From JAUILH01 sp964230215 (GTDB taxonomy: Bacteria; Bacteroidota; Bacteroidia; Flavobacteriales_D; JAUILH01), in NCBI GenBank assembly GCA_964230215.1, contig CAXRGQ010000016.1, forward strand, positions 434,001-498,000: 64,000 nucleotides of DNA, given 5' to 3'. Below the pieces are notes generated by a model. That model ran no database searches. It saw only the letters and a list, made by a program, of their open reading frames with translations, and was not told where the DNA came from. Shown one piece after another: positions 25,767 to 34,683 of the stretch (positions are counted from its first letter, which is position 1; each line of letters starts with the position of its first letter). Both the position numbers and the translations under genes were made by a program.

Positions 25767-26399
25767 ATGGGAGTACTTGTAGGTAAAAAGGCACCTAACT
25801 TTAAAGAGGCTGCAATTGTAAATGGAGGTGAATTAGTTAATGACTTTTCGCTTGAGCAGTATATTGGTAACAAACATGTATTGTTTTTCTTCTATCCGAA
25901 GGACTTTACGTTTGTATGCCCGACTGAATTACATGCGTTTCAAGCTAAGTTAGCTGAATTCGAAAAAAGAAATGTAGCGGTAGTTGCTTGTTCTACGGAC
26001 ACTGCTGAATCTCACTGGGGATGGTTGCAAATGGCGAAATCGGAAGGTGGAATCAAAGGAGTTACCTACCCAATTGTTGCAGATACTAGTAAAACTATCT
26101 CTGACGCATATGGTGTTTTAGCAGGTGAATACGATTATGATGAGAATGGGGCTTTAGCTGCAAGCGGACCAATGATTGCATTCAGAGGCTTGTTCTTGAT
26201 TGATAAGACGGGGACAGTTATGCACCAGGTAGTGAACTTTTTCCCTTTAGGTAGAAGTGTTGATGAGGCATTAAGAATGGTTGATGCACTTCAATTCTTC
26301 GAAGAGAATGGTGAGGTTTGTCCTGCAGATTGGAAGCCAGGTGACTCAGCTTTAAAAGACACACACGAGGGTGTAGCTGAATACTTAGCAGCTAACTAG
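25767..26399 (+). CDS. 2-Cys peroxiredoxin (AhpC/Prx1 type)
   Basis: The enzyme reduces hydrogen peroxide and organic or nitrogen peroxides with reducing power from thioredoxin or a similar donor. The 210-residue protein has the peroxidatic motif FYPKDFTFVCPTELHAF and the resolving Cys in EVCPADWKPG near the C-terminus. The start MGVLVGKKAPNF matches the family N-terminus, and the length is usual for Prx1-type enzymes. An A-rich leader precedes the ATG, as is common for highly expressed Bacteroidota genes. A strong terminator follows. Confidence 0.95.
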   Translation: MGVLVGKKAPNFKEAAIVNGGELVNDFSLEQYIGNKHVLFFFYPKDFTFVCPTELHAFQAKLAEFEKRNVAVVACSTDTAESHWGWLQMAKSEGGIKGVTYPIVADTSKTISDAYGVLAGEYDYDENGALAASGPMIAFRGLFLIDKTGTVMHQVVNFFPLGRSVDEALRMVDALQFFEENGEVCPADWKPGDSALKDTHEGVAEYLAAN

Positions 26400-26421
26400 A
26401 ATAATAATTACATATTTTTTG

Positions 26422-26450
26422 AAATGCCGACTCTGTTCGGCATTTTTTTT
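26422..26450 (+). terminator. Terminator of the peroxiredoxin gene
   Basis: AAATGCCGA (26422-26430) pairs with TCGGCATTT (26437-26445), followed by a T run to 26450. Confidence 0.9.
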
Positions 26451-26469
26451 GCATATCCTGCTAATGTTT

Positions 26470-26477
26470 TACATTTG
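26470..26477 (+). promoter_or_regulatory. -7 box for the 26489 gene
   Basis: TACATTTG with TTTG 18 bases upstream (ending 26451, inside the preceding T run). The ATG is 11 bases downstream, predicting a very short leader. Confidence 0.5.
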
Positions 26478-26488
26478 CTACTTTAGAT

Positions 26489-27931
26489 ATGATACATAAA
26501 CTGCTTATTACCATAGTGATTATATCTGCCCAAATGCTTGGCATGGCGCAGTATAATCCTGAAATTGGTGAAAAACGCGTACTAGGAGAGAAAGAAGTTT
26601 ACTTTGATTCGTATGTGGGAGCAAATAATGATTTCCATTATTACTTTGTTGAGAACTATGATGGCTATGTGATCTCACTACATGGTGTTTCATTCGATGG
26701 AAAAACACAACTGACCTACCCCATCAACAAATTACTTCCTGAAGAGATTTTCATCCAACTGACTGATGATAAAGTAGTGCTTTTTGAAACACTAAGTGGT
26801 GACGATAACCTTAAGTTGCAACGTAGTATTCTATCTAAAACTCTAAAACAATCGAAAACTGAGACCATCTTATCGCACAAATTTAAAAGCGCAACACACA
26901 AAGGAGGATTCGTATTAAACGCTTCAATTGACAATGAATTTGTAGCCGTATTGCAGGAAAAGCCTGGAAGCCTAAGTAAATCGGAAGTGCTAACTGTTCA
27001 TGTTTACAATAAAAGTGGGAAGTTTGAGTGGAGCTCAGAATGGGATACTCAACTTAAACAAACCAATCAACCGGCTAACGAGATAAACATTAGTAAATCA
27101 GGTGTTGTCTATGTATTGAAAAGACACAGAAATGGAAGAGAGTTTTTCTACCATACCTATATCTTTAAAAACGGATCTTCACCCAAACATATTAAGGCGG
27201 ATATAAGCGGACTAAGAATCTCAGAAGTAATGCAGGTGTGTGGTCACAATGATGAGTTAATTCTTGCAGGCTTGTATTCTGAAACACTCTACGAAAATAA
27301 CGACGGCTACTTCTATCGCATAATGGATGAATCTGGTCATTTTAAAATGAAAATCAACAAGAGCTTTGATGAAGCTTTTATGGAGACTTACATTGGAAAA
27401 AAAGCAAGTAAAAAAGACGCTAATATTGATCATGTGAACATCCAATTCTTGAAAGTAAGAAATGATGGTTTTATCTTTTCATTAATTGCGGATTCCAGAG
27501 AGATTTTTAAGGATAAGAAAGGCACGTATTATGACGAAAAGTTTGTTACTGGACCTGCTCGAATTCAACACATTGATTACAATGGTGACCTAATTGAAGA
27601 ACACAAGATTATGAACGAAAAAACAACCTGGAACTTCCAACATAATTTTGCTTACATATCTTGTGCAGGAACTGACAGCACACTACTATCCCACAATGAC
27701 ATTGAGTCAGATGATAAAACTAAGTCAGCCGAATTCCCTTTCAACAGCACCAGTTTCTTACAAATCCCTTCCAATAATCCAGAAGAGACTAAGACATTTA
27801 ATATAACAATTCCAGGTGATTTTCAAGTATACCCACGCTCTGTATCTTATAGTGATGATGCGATTATTGGGCTATTAATGAATTCGGAGTTAACGGAGAT
27901 TCGACCGTTTAAAATTGTTTTGGAGAAATAA
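26489..27931 (+). CDS. Secreted hypothetical protein, probably beta-rich
   Basis: The 480-residue protein has a signal peptide ending at about GMAQ and no T9SS domain. The mature part is rich in beta-strand-like segments with regularly spaced short charged turns (YFVENYDGYVISLHG, VLQEKPGSLSKSEVLTVHVYNKSG, LKRHRNGREFFYHTY), which suggests a propeller-like or repeated-sheet fold. I cannot assign a family. It lies alone between the peroxiredoxin and YceI genes, with its own promoter-like box. Location is probably periplasm or outer membrane. Confidence 0.75.
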   Translation: MIHKLLITIVIISAQMLGMAQYNPEIGEKRVLGEKEVYFDSYVGANNDFHYYFVENYDGYVISLHGVSFDGKTQLTYPINKLLPEEIFIQLTDDKVVLFETLSGDDNLKLQRSILSKTLKQSKTETILSHKFKSATHKGGFVLNASIDNEFVAVLQEKPGSLSKSEVLTVHVYNKSGKFEWSSEWDTQLKQTNQPANEINISKSGVVYVLKRHRNGREFFYHTYIFKNGSSPKHIKADISGLRISEVMQVCGHNDELILAGLYSETLYENNDGYFYRIMDESGHFKMKINKSFDEAFMETYIGKKASKKDANIDHVNIQFLKVRNDGFIFSLIADSREIFKDKKGTYYDEKFVTGPARIQHIDYNGDLIEEHKIMNEKTTWNFQHNFAYISCAGTDSTLLSHNDIESDDKTKSAEFPFNSTSFLQIPSNNPEETKTFNITIPGDFQVYPRSVSYSDDAIIGLLMNSELTEIRPFKIVLEK

Positions 27932-27935
27932 AAAA

Positions 27936-27956
27936 CCCCCGTCTTGCCAGCGGGGG
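27936..27956. terminator. G/C hairpin after the 26489 gene
   Basis: CCCCCG (27936-27941) pairs with CGGGGG (27951-27956), part of a run of eight G. On the plus strand there is no T run after it; the T run would appear only in a minus-strand transcript (from the A tract at 27930-27935). Confidence 0.5.
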
Positions 27957-28086
27957 GGGACTTACGTCACTACCAAAACCAATAAGCAAGAAAAGTTTTG
28001 TAAATATACAAACGAATACCATGCCAAATAAACAGCTGGTATTCAAATTTTCTCCATACTATGCCTAATTGTATTAAATTAGCACT

Positions 28087-28602
28087 ATGAAAGCTATTAT
28101 AATTATTGCTCTGTTATTAGCAGGTTCGGTATCTGCCCAAAAAATTAATTTAGCCACTGATAAGGCTGAAATCACCTTTGATCTTGGGGATGAGGTTGAA
28201 AATGGAACAGTATCAGGCTTAACAACCAAAGTGAAATTAGATTTGGATAATCTAAGCGGTGCAAGCATTGAGGCAAGCGTAGAGGTGAAATCAATTGATA
28301 CCAACGAGCCTAGTCGTGAGGAACATGTTAGATTTGGTGAGGATTATTTTGACGGAAACAATCATCCTTTAATCACATTTACATCTAGTAAAGTGGTTAA
28401 AACTGAATCTGGTTATATGGCTTATGGTAAATTAACAATGAAAGGCATTACGATTGATCAAAACGTTCCATTTGCCATAGTAGATAATACACTTATTGCA
28501 AGAATGAAACTTCATACAGGGAATTTTGATATTCACGAAGACGCCCCTGAGTCATCAGATGAATATAACGCGGTAGTTAGAATAAAAGTACCTCTAAAAT
28601 AA
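28087..28602 (+). CDS. YceI family periplasmic protein
   Basis: The 171-residue protein has a signal peptide to about residue 18 (GSVSAQK) and the YceI lipocalin-like core: the VEVKSIDTNEPSREEHVR motif, the HPLITFTSSKV strand pair and GKLTMKGITIDQNVPF. YceI proteins bind isoprenoid-type or other hydrophobic molecules in the periplasm; no ligand is known here. The lipoprotein gene starts 2 bases after the stop, so the two form an operon. Confidence 0.9.
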   Translation: MKAIIIIALLLAGSVSAQKINLATDKAEITFDLGDEVENGTVSGLTTKVKLDLDNLSGASIEASVEVKSIDTNEPSREEHVRFGEDYFDGNNHPLITFTSSKVVKTESGYMAYGKLTMKGITIDQNVPFAIVDNTLIARMKLHTGNFDIHEDAPESSDEYNAVVRIKVPLK

Positions 28603-28604
28603 AA

Positions 28605-29261
28605 ATGAGAACATCACATCTAGTAGTAGCATTAGTAACGGCATTATGCTTATTCTCTTGCAACAAAAAGAAAGAGAACAAAGAAGTTTCTCCAAAAAAA
28701 ACTGAGAAAACTGCTGGAGCGGAAGTTGACTCAACGAACGTCCAAAAGATCGAGGAAATAACTGGCCCTGCTGTGGTAGATAACTTTCTGATTCGAGATA
28801 ACAAGGCTGGATTCATCTCTCTTGGAACTGTTGTTGATAATCTATCCTTACCCGATGGATATAAGATTGAGCCAATGAACGTTCGCAATAAAGCCGGTAT
28901 GACAGAGGTTTACTTTGTACTCAAGAAAGAAGGCAGCGATAAGCCTCTTGTTACAATGAAAACCGACTGCTTTAAAAGCTCCTGCCCTATCATCGATATT
29001 TATATTAGTGATCCAAACTTTTCGACAAGCTCTGGAATTACCGTTGGGTCAAGTTTTCAGCAGATAGAATCCTTCTATACTATCACAGATTTAATGGCAA
29101 ACGATTACGGCAATGTCTATGTGTATGTTGAAGAAAATAGAAATGTCTCGTTCGAACTACAAGGTGTTAAAGATGTACGCCACAATGAGAGATACCCTGC
29201 TGATAAAGTAAGTTCAAATACCCTTATCAGTAAAATTAGAGTGACTAACGAGGAGATTTAG
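28605..29261 (+). CDS. Predicted lipoprotein downstream of YceI
   Basis: The 218-residue protein has a lipoprotein signal peptide (CLFSC, Cys about residue 19), a Lys/Glu-rich linker, and a globular part of about 150 residues with two close Cys residues in MKTDCFKSSCPIIDIYIS. I recognise no family. Co-transcription with the yceI-type gene is likely. It overlaps the convergent 29245-29970 gene by 17 bases at the 3' ends. Confidence 0.8.
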   Translation: MRTSHLVVALVTALCLFSCNKKKENKEVSPKKTEKTAGAEVDSTNVQKIEEITGPAVVDNFLIRDNKAGFISLGTVVDNLSLPDGYKIEPMNVRNKAGMTEVYFVLKKEGSDKPLVTMKTDCFKSSCPIIDIYISDPNFSTSSGITVGSSFQQIESFYTITDLMANDYGNVYVYVEENRNVSFELQGVKDVRHNERYPADKVSSNTLISKIRVTNEEI

Positions 29262-29970
29262 TCGTTTTCGAGTCTGCGGGAAAATAATACCGGATATCTA
29301 AACTCATAAAATTCCCGCGATACCACTCAAAAGCTTCTAGATAAGGCTGGCCATTAAGTCTATAAGCTACTTGAATTTGAGACACATTGTTAATAGGTCT
29401 ATGCAGGCTTGCTCCCAGATAGAAGTAACCAGAATTATCTGTTCGATATTCCCATCCAACATTAGCCAATACTGATAAACCCGTCCAGCTTTTGCGCGCA
29501 GATTGTGCCCTAAACACTCCCTCATCAGGTGAAACTTTACTATGTTCTGATGGAAAAAAATTAACCGACATACCGGCACTAGCGTTCATGTAGATTTCGG
29601 AGCCTAACTGCACAAAATACATGGCTTGAACAGGCAATTCATACGTTAACATTCCAAGATCAAACCGAGATGTTTTTTCTGATGCAAAATGCAGGGCATC
29701 AATCCAAATGTTTCTTCTTAATTGATTTATTCCCGTTTCAAGCGACCAGTTATCTGTGAAATTATGTCGAATTACCATTCCAAACGTATGGCTAAATTTA
29801 TTGCTCACAGATGCTTCCACCTCCTCATTCGACATATCAAAGCTTTCCCCATTAAATATTTCATTAGGAATTATGGGACGGTACTGCATGCCAAAAATGG
29901 TATTCCCTTGTCCAACACTATATTGGACAAAACACAACGCAACTAATATGGCAGCTAAAAATTTATTCAC
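29245..29970 (-). CDS. Predicted outer-membrane beta-barrel protein
   Basis: The 241-residue protein begins with a signal peptide (about 20 residues, YSVGQG) and continues with alternating polar and hydrophobic strands, ending in an aromatic residue-rich strand (MSLDIRYYFP) as barrel proteins do. Segments such as SLETGINQLRRNIW and GWEYRTDNSGYFYLGASLHRP fit porin-like or OmpW-like barrels of Bacteroidota (DUF-level resemblance only). The start codon is GTG at 29970; no ATG lies nearby in frame. Confidence 0.72.
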   Translation of the reverse strand: MNKFLAAILVALCFVQYSVGQGNTIFGMQYRPIIPNEIFNGESFDMSNEEVEASVSNKFSHTFGMVIRHNFTDNWSLETGINQLRRNIWIDALHFASEKTSRFDLGMLTYELPVQAMYFVQLGSEIYMNASAGMSVNFFPSEHSKVSPDEGVFRAQSARKSWTGLSVLANVGWEYRTDNSGYFYLGASLHRPINNVSQIQVAYRLNGQPYLEAFEWYRGNFMSLDIRYYFPADSKTTKSPR

Positions 29971-30044
29971 TTCTCAATTATACGAAAACTCCCTCTATTT
30001 ATTTTGCCAATTGGTTAAACGGGTAGTTTAATCTAGGTAAGTGC

Positions 30045-30386
30045 TTAAGATATCGAGTTTGCATATAGCGCGATAATAGTTAAAATCAGAACAAATAACA
30101 TCACAAACCATCTCCAGAAGGCATTCCCAAAAAGAGGTTTTCTGAACTTCCCATGAGATTCGTAGTTATACTGCACCACTTGATCGAATCGAGTTCTTCT
30201 TACAGCATACAAATCTCTGGGTGGATCATTCTCATCATCCCTATCTTTTTCATACTGAATTTTATTCTCATCAAGCTTATTTCTGAAATACTCAGACATT
30301 CTCTCATCATGGAACATAAACACCACGTATTCCTCATTAGTTGGATGAGGAATAAAATTGGTCATTTGAATTATTGGCTTATCCAT
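30045..30386 (-). CDS. Small hypothetical protein with C-terminal membrane anchor
   Basis: The 113-residue protein has a soluble N-terminal part (EYVVFMFHDERMSEYFRNKLDENKIQYEKDRD) similar in feel to regulatory alpha/beta domains, then one hydrophobic helix near the C-terminus (FWRWFVMLFVLILTIIALYA). Family not recognised. It overlaps the nitroreductase stop by 16 bases on the same strand, which suggests co-translation. Confidence 0.75.
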   Translation of the reverse strand: MDKPIIQMTNFIPHPTNEEYVVFMFHDERMSEYFRNKLDENKIQYEKDRDDENDPPRDLYAVRRTRFDQVVQYNYESHGKFRKPLFGNAFWRWFVMLFVLILTIIALYANSIS

Positions 30387-30958
30387 TCTGTATAATATTC
30401 AAGAGGTCTTCTTTGTCCTTTTGGCCATTCAATTTCTGGATAACCAATATACAAGAATCCCATGACGTCATCATCTACTTCTAAACCTAAATATTTCTTC
30501 ATTTCTGGGTAGTAGGTAACCCCTCCTGTGCCCCAATAGCAACCAATACCATATGCAGTGCCTATTAGTAGCATATTCTGAACAGCACAAGCTACAGATG
30601 CATGTTCTTCAATTACAGGAAATCGTTTTTTCTCATCACGTTTCATGCAAATAGCAATTACCGCTGATGATTTTTTCGCTCTGGCTATCATCTTGTTATG
30701 ACTGGTCTCCTTATACTTTTCAGGTGGACATTGCTGCTTATATAAGTTGCTCTGAAATTCACCGAGATTTTTTAGACCCTCTTCCATGAACACCTTGAAT
30801 CGCCATGGTTGTACCATTCCGTGAGTAGGTGCCCATTTTGCCGCATTTAACAAATCTTCAATGATTTCTTTATGCACTTTCCTATCACTAAACTGTTCAG
30901 GATATATGGTGCGTCTATTCTTAATTACCTCCTGTATTTCACTCAGATCATACTTCAT
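30371..30958 (-). CDS. Nitroreductase family oxidoreductase
   Basis: The 195-residue protein has the nitroreductase FMN-fold: IKNRRTIYPEQFSDRKV, LNAAKWAPTHGMVQPWRF and GTAYGIGCYWGTGG. Family enzymes use NAD(P)H to reduce nitro groups, quinones or flavins. The open frame starts at 31042, but the Met at 30958 begins the recognisable domain (MKYDLSEIQEVIKN), so that start is used. The 113-residue membrane protein follows with an overlap. Confidence 0.87.
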   Translation of the reverse strand: MKYDLSEIQEVIKNRRTIYPEQFSDRKVHKEIIEDLLNAAKWAPTHGMVQPWRFKVFMEEGLKNLGEFQSNLYKQQCPPEKYKETSHNKMIARAKKSSAVIAICMKRDEKKRFPVIEEHASVACAVQNMLLIGTAYGIGCYWGTGGVTYYPEMKKYLGLEVDDDVMGFLYIGYPEIEWPKGQRRPLEYYTEWISQ

Positions 30959-31031
30959 TAATCGATGATTTAATGTGTTTAATTTGTGATTATCAATAGT
31001 TTGTCGTAATTTGAAGTCATTAACTACAATC

Positions 31032-31418
31032 ATGACCATCACTAATTATTTTAAGTCTACAAAGATAGCGAACTTTGAGTTTAAAGATGGTATCGTGTAT
31101 GTACTATGTCATGATGATATTGATGTGACGGTAGAAGTTCTTGACGATTTACTACCTATTATCGAAGATATTTGCGGTAATAATAAATATCCCTTTCTAG
31201 TTGATACAGGAAAAAATGGCAAAATTTCAAAAAAAGCTAGACAGCACATGGCGGATGTCTTCAAGAGGTTTAGAACGGCTGAAGCTATAGTTAGTTCAAC
31301 CATTCTGCACAGGACTTTGGCACAGCTCTATATTTCAATTAATCGACCAGGCAATCCTGTTAAAGTGTTTGGTAATCGCGAAGATGCCGAAAAGTGGTTG
31401 AAAGACAAATTTGTCTAG
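31032..31418 (+). CDS. Small STAS/SpoIIAA-like protein
   Basis: The 128-residue protein resembles SpoIIAA-like or STAS/SEC14-like proteins in shape: a short strand start (ANFEFKDGIVYVL), then a central segment with DVTVEVLDDLLPIIEDIC, YPFLVDTGKNGKISKKA and a C-terminal FGNREDAEKWLKDKF helix, typical of the family end. This would suit a phospho-switch or membrane-associated regulator, but I cannot name a partner. The frame opens at a TTG at 31011; the ATG at 31032 is preferred. It is the third small regulator-like gene of this general kind in the window, but the link to the Sia-like locus is only inference. Confidence 0.55.
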   Translation: MTITNYFKSTKIANFEFKDGIVYVLCHDDIDVTVEVLDDLLPIIEDICGNNKYPFLVDTGKNGKISKKARQHMADVFKRFRTAEAIVSSTILHRTLAQLYISINRPGNPVKVFGNREDAEKWLKDKFV

Positions 31419-31419
31419 T

Positions 31420-31974
31420 TTATTTCCATTTTATATTACAGCCAATGCTAGGTAGTTGGTTGTCTATAATACCTTTTCCAGTTATTAAATGATCTAATGC
31501 TCTTCTTAAATCATGTCCCGTCACAGGAACATCATTCCCAGGCCTTGCACCATCCAACTGACCTCTATACACACACTCTAAATTATTGTCAAACAAATAA
31601 ATATCTGGCGTACACGCAGCGTCATAGGCCTTAGCGATTTCTTGGGTCTCATCAAATAAATAGGAAAATGTAAACGCATGATTCAATGCAAACTGCTTCA
31701 TTTTGTCAGGACTATCCTGTGGGTAATTCTCTATGTCATTCGAGCTAATAGCCACAGTATTTATACCCTCTGATGCATATTCTTTTGAAATTGCCACTAG
31801 CTCATCAATCACGTGCACAACAAATGGGCAATGATTACAAATAAAATACACGAGTGTGCCACGTGCCCCTTTGCATTCATCTAGCGTACGATTTGAAGAT
31901 TTAACTGTGTCAAGCAAATTAAAGCCTGGAGCAACTGTGCCCAGAGGCATCATATTAGAAGGAGTTCTAGCCAT
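31420..31974 (-). CDS. Thioredoxin-fold protein (AhpC/TSA-Redoxin family)
   Basis: The 184-residue protein has the redoxin pattern: LGTVAPGFNLLDT, then LVYFICNHCPFVVHVIDEL with a CxxC site (CNHC), then INTVAISSNDIENYPQDSPDKM. Family members act as thiol-disulphide oxidoreductases or peroxiredoxin-like proteins. No signal peptide is seen. It overlaps by 8 bases the lipoprotein at 31967-32620, which is upstream on the same strand, so the two are probably one operon. Confidence 0.85.
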   Translation of the reverse strand: MARTPSNMMPLGTVAPGFNLLDTVKSSNRTLDECKGARGTLVYFICNHCPFVVHVIDELVAISKEYASEGINTVAISSNDIENYPQDSPDKMKQFALNHAFTFSYLFDETQEIAKAYDAACTPDIYLFDNNLECVYRGQLDGARPGNDVPVTGHDLRRALDHLITGKGIIDNQLPSIGCNIKWK

Positions 31975-32620
31975 ATTTTACGATAGATTCTAGGTTCAGT
32001 GTAATTCTATCATATTCAATGTTCTGGTCAATATCAGGATTAATAAGTCCAGCTGCCACAGCATCAATCGGGCATTGAACAGAGATGGTCTTAATTCTTC
32101 CTTTACCGTCTTTCATTGTATCAACAGTGCAATCTAGAACAATGTTTTTCCCCTTAAATCTAAGAATAGCGATACCCGCTCTATCCGTTATATTCACAAT
32201 TTCTATACTTCCGGTGGGGTGATTTTCTATGTCTAAATAATTCGGACCCGTTAACTCAAGAATGTCATCTTCATTGGCTTGTAAAGCCACAATCTTCTTC
32301 ATGTCTATACTGGTATTCAGACTAATTTTGTCTGCATAGGTAAACATGTTAGAACTCAATACTGTGAATGATCCTGAGGTTGCTAAGGAAAAATCTTCAA
32401 CGTTGATATTGACGTCTTTCCCCGCAATCTTTATTGATGTATTGGCGGATTTTAGCTTTTTTGATCGATCCCATTGTATGGTGGTCATACATGAATCTTT
32501 TGATTCCCATGACTTATCATGAGTTTCAATGTTCTTCTGAGATGCTTCATTCTCACCTTTCTTGCTCGCATTGCAAGATGCTAGAATCAATAATCCAAGA
32601 ATAAAAATTCGGACATACAT
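31967..32620 (-). CDS. Lipoprotein, weak YceI-like similarity
   Basis: The 217-residue protein has a lipoprotein signal peptide (ILASC, Cys near residue 16) and a C-terminal part that recalls YceI: NHPTGSIEIVNI, a strand pair, and EYDRITLNLESIVKYG. The middle part (ADKISLNTSIDMKKIVALQ) fits the same fold. The match is weak, and it could be an unrelated beta protein. The pairing with a thioredoxin-fold gene suggests a role in thiol or envelope stress (inference). Confidence 0.68.
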   Translation of the reverse strand: MYVRIFILGLLILASCNASKKGENEASQKNIETHDKSWESKDSCMTTIQWDRSKKLKSANTSIKIAGKDVNINVEDFSLATSGSFTVLSSNMFTYADKISLNTSIDMKKIVALQANEDDILELTGPNYLDIENHPTGSIEIVNITDRAGIAILRFKGKNIVLDCTVDTMKDGKGRIKTISVQCPIDAVAAGLINPDIDQNIEYDRITLNLESIVKYG

Positions 32621-32648
32621 ACTACTAATTTACGTTATATTTACAAGT

Positions 32649-34010
32649 ATGAAAGTGATAGTGTGCATTTTATCTTGCATATCCTTAATAAGTTACGGTC
32701 AGAATAGCTTTGAAAAGGACTCAACATTTATACGTAATATCTACAATGCCGCTCTAAGCGATGGGGACAGTCATAAAAATTTGGAGTCATTGTGTAAAGA
32801 CGTTGGTCATCGTTTAACGGCATCAAAAGCATCTTACAAAGCAATTGAATGGGGAAAAGCTCTATTGGAGTCGTATAATTTTGACACCGTTTACCTGCAA
32901 GAAATAACAGTTCCTCACTGGGAAAGAGGTTCAAAAGAAAAAGCATATTTTATTCACAAGACAGATACTGTTTATTTAAGTGTGCTTGCCCTTGGAGGTT
33001 CGGTAGGAACAGGCGGAATGCTTAGTGGAGAAGTTATAGAGTACAGAAGCATAGATGACTTAATAGGAGCCAATTCGGAGGATGTTAAAGGAAAAATTGT
33101 TTTCATAAACGAATCAATGGATCCGAACAATATTAATACCTTCAGATCATACGGAGGATGTTATAGACAACGCGCCTATGGTGCGAAAGAAGCGGCAAAA
33201 CATGGAGCAATAGCCGTACTGACCCGATCATTATCACTTAAATTAGATAATTACCCGCATACAGGCAGCATGCGTTATGAAGATGGTGTAAAAAGAATTC
33301 CAGCAGCCGCAATATCTACGATGGGTGCTGTTAGGCTTAAATCAGCGTTGATGGAGGGCAAAGTAACTATGCATCTCGAAATGTATTGCAAATGGTTCGA
33401 GGACACGACATCTTACAATGTTATTGCGGATATTAAGGGGAAAGATGACAAGATTATCCTAGTAGGAGGACATCTTGACTCTTGGGATGTAGGTGAAGGT
33501 GCTCATGATGATGGAGCAGGCATCATCCATTCCATTGAAGCCTTACGTCTTTTAAAACAGCTGGGGTACACACCAAACCACACTATTCGCTGTGTACTTT
33601 ATATGAATGAAGAAAACGGTAATTATGGTGGTGAGCAGTATGCGGATTATGCCAAGGAGAACTCACTATACCACATAGCTGCTCTTGAATCAGATAGAGG
33701 TGGATTTTCCCCCAGAGGTTTTAGTTTGGACGGTAGTGATGAGCAAGTTGCCAAGTTGCAGTCTTTCGAAAAACTACTAAGTCCTTACAATCTTCACAAA
33801 TTCCAGAAGGGCTATGGCGGAGTGGACATTGGACCGCTTAAAAATGGTCAAGTTGCATTAATAGGTCTAGTTCCAGACTCACAGCGTTACTTTGACCACC
33901 ATCATGCGCAAACAGATGTATTTGAAAACGTGAACAAACGTGAGTTAGAATTGGGTTCTGCAGCATGCGCCAGCTTATTATATCTAATTGATCAACATGG
34001 TATAGATTAA
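32649..34010 (+). CDS. M28 family metallopeptidase
   Basis: The 453-residue protein has a signal peptide (MKVIVCILSCISLISYGQ) and the M28 two-zinc core: GGHLDSWDVGEGAHDDGAG (His and Asp ligands; His275), YMNEENGNYGGEQY (Glu pair), ALESDRGGF and a late His-rich FDHHHAQTDVF. It resembles plasma glutamate carboxypeptidase-type aminopeptidases or carboxypeptidases that act on peptides outside the cytoplasm. A PA-domain-like insert sits before the core (KGKIVFINESMD, YGAKEAAKHGAIAVLTRS). The frame is open from 32562, but the signal peptide fixes the start at 32649. The CPBP gene follows with no space. Confidence 0.9.
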   Translation: MKVIVCILSCISLISYGQNSFEKDSTFIRNIYNAALSDGDSHKNLESLCKDVGHRLTASKASYKAIEWGKALLESYNFDTVYLQEITVPHWERGSKEKAYFIHKTDTVYLSVLALGGSVGTGGMLSGEVIEYRSIDDLIGANSEDVKGKIVFINESMDPNNINTFRSYGGCYRQRAYGAKEAAKHGAIAVLTRSLSLKLDNYPHTGSMRYEDGVKRIPAAAISTMGAVRLKSALMEGKVTMHLEMYCKWFEDTTSYNVIADIKGKDDKIILVGGHLDSWDVGEGAHDDGAGIIHSIEALRLLKQLGYTPNHTIRCVLYMNEENGNYGGEQYADYAKENSLYHIAALESDRGGFSPRGFSLDGSDEQVAKLQSFEKLLSPYNLHKFQKGYGGVDIGPLKNGQVALIGLVPDSQRYFDHHHAQTDVFENVNKRELELGSAACASLLYLIDQHGID

Positions 34011-34601
34011 ATGAGGGGTATAAACAGTTTACGGCTTCTTGCCTTACTTACAATTATTGCATTTCCTGCTCTTGGGTTTTTATTCGCTTACTTTATAAAC
34101 AATCAGAGCATTCATGTATTACTGGACTTGGAATCCAATATTATCGAGAACGTTTTAGCAGGTACTTTAATTGGTTTGGGAGGTGGATTAATTGCACGAT
34201 TTATTATCAACCTAGCTTTTATGCGCCCAGTATTAAGGAAGTACAGTAGCATCTTTGGAGATATAAAACTGTCCTGGTTCGATATTGTGTTTGTCTCTCT
34301 ATGCGCTGGTTTTGGTGAAGAAATCTTTTTTCGTGGCGCTATACAGTATCAGCTCGGAGTTTGGCTTACCGCAATAATCTTCGTAGCGATACACGGCTAT
34401 TTAAACCCTTACGATTGGCGAGTGAGTACCTATGGAGCAATCATGACACTCATTATCGCTGGACTGGGCTATGCAACAATTCATATTGGTTTATTAAGTG
34501 CCTGTATAGCACACACAATTATAGACATCATACTTTTTGCACGATTAAGCAGACATGGCAATACACATCCTATAAACCATACCCTGAATGACGGTGAATA
34601 A
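34011..34601 (+). CDS. CPBP family intramembrane metalloprotease
   Basis: The 196-residue protein has about six membrane segments and the complete CPBP motifs: FGEEIFFRGAIQ (motif 1), VAIHGYLNPYDW (motif 2) and SACIAHTIID (motif 3). Related enzymes cut CAAX-type prenylated or other membrane-anchored proteins. The start codon follows the M28 stop directly, so these two genes form an operon. Unlike the protein at 12816-13550, all catalytic Glu and His positions are present. Confidence 0.87.
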   Translation: MRGINSLRLLALLTIIAFPALGFLFAYFINNQSIHVLLDLESNIIENVLAGTLIGLGGGLIARFIINLAFMRPVLRKYSSIFGDIKLSWFDIVFVSLCAGFGEEIFFRGAIQYQLGVWLTAIIFVAIHGYLNPYDWRVSTYGAIMTLIIAGLGYATIHIGLLSACIAHTIIDIILFARLSRHGNTHPINHTLNDGE

Positions 34602-34646
34602 GAATTGTGTTAGATTTTTAACTTTCAAATAATCACTTGAATATAG

Positions 34647-34679
34647 TTTGGCATTAGTGAGACAAAGGGCATATATTTG
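34647..34679 (+). promoter_or_regulatory. Promoter of candidate small RNA or MFS leader
   Basis: TTTG (34647-34650), 21-base spacer, then TATATTTG (34672-34679): a full Bacteroidota-type promoter. Transcription should start near 34684, about 75 bases before the terminator. Confidence 0.6.
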
Positions 34680-34683
34680 TAAT

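Noticed and set aside
31011..31031. TTG start for the STAS-like protein
   Set aside because: The in-frame ATG at 31032 fits the domain start and needs no rare start codon.
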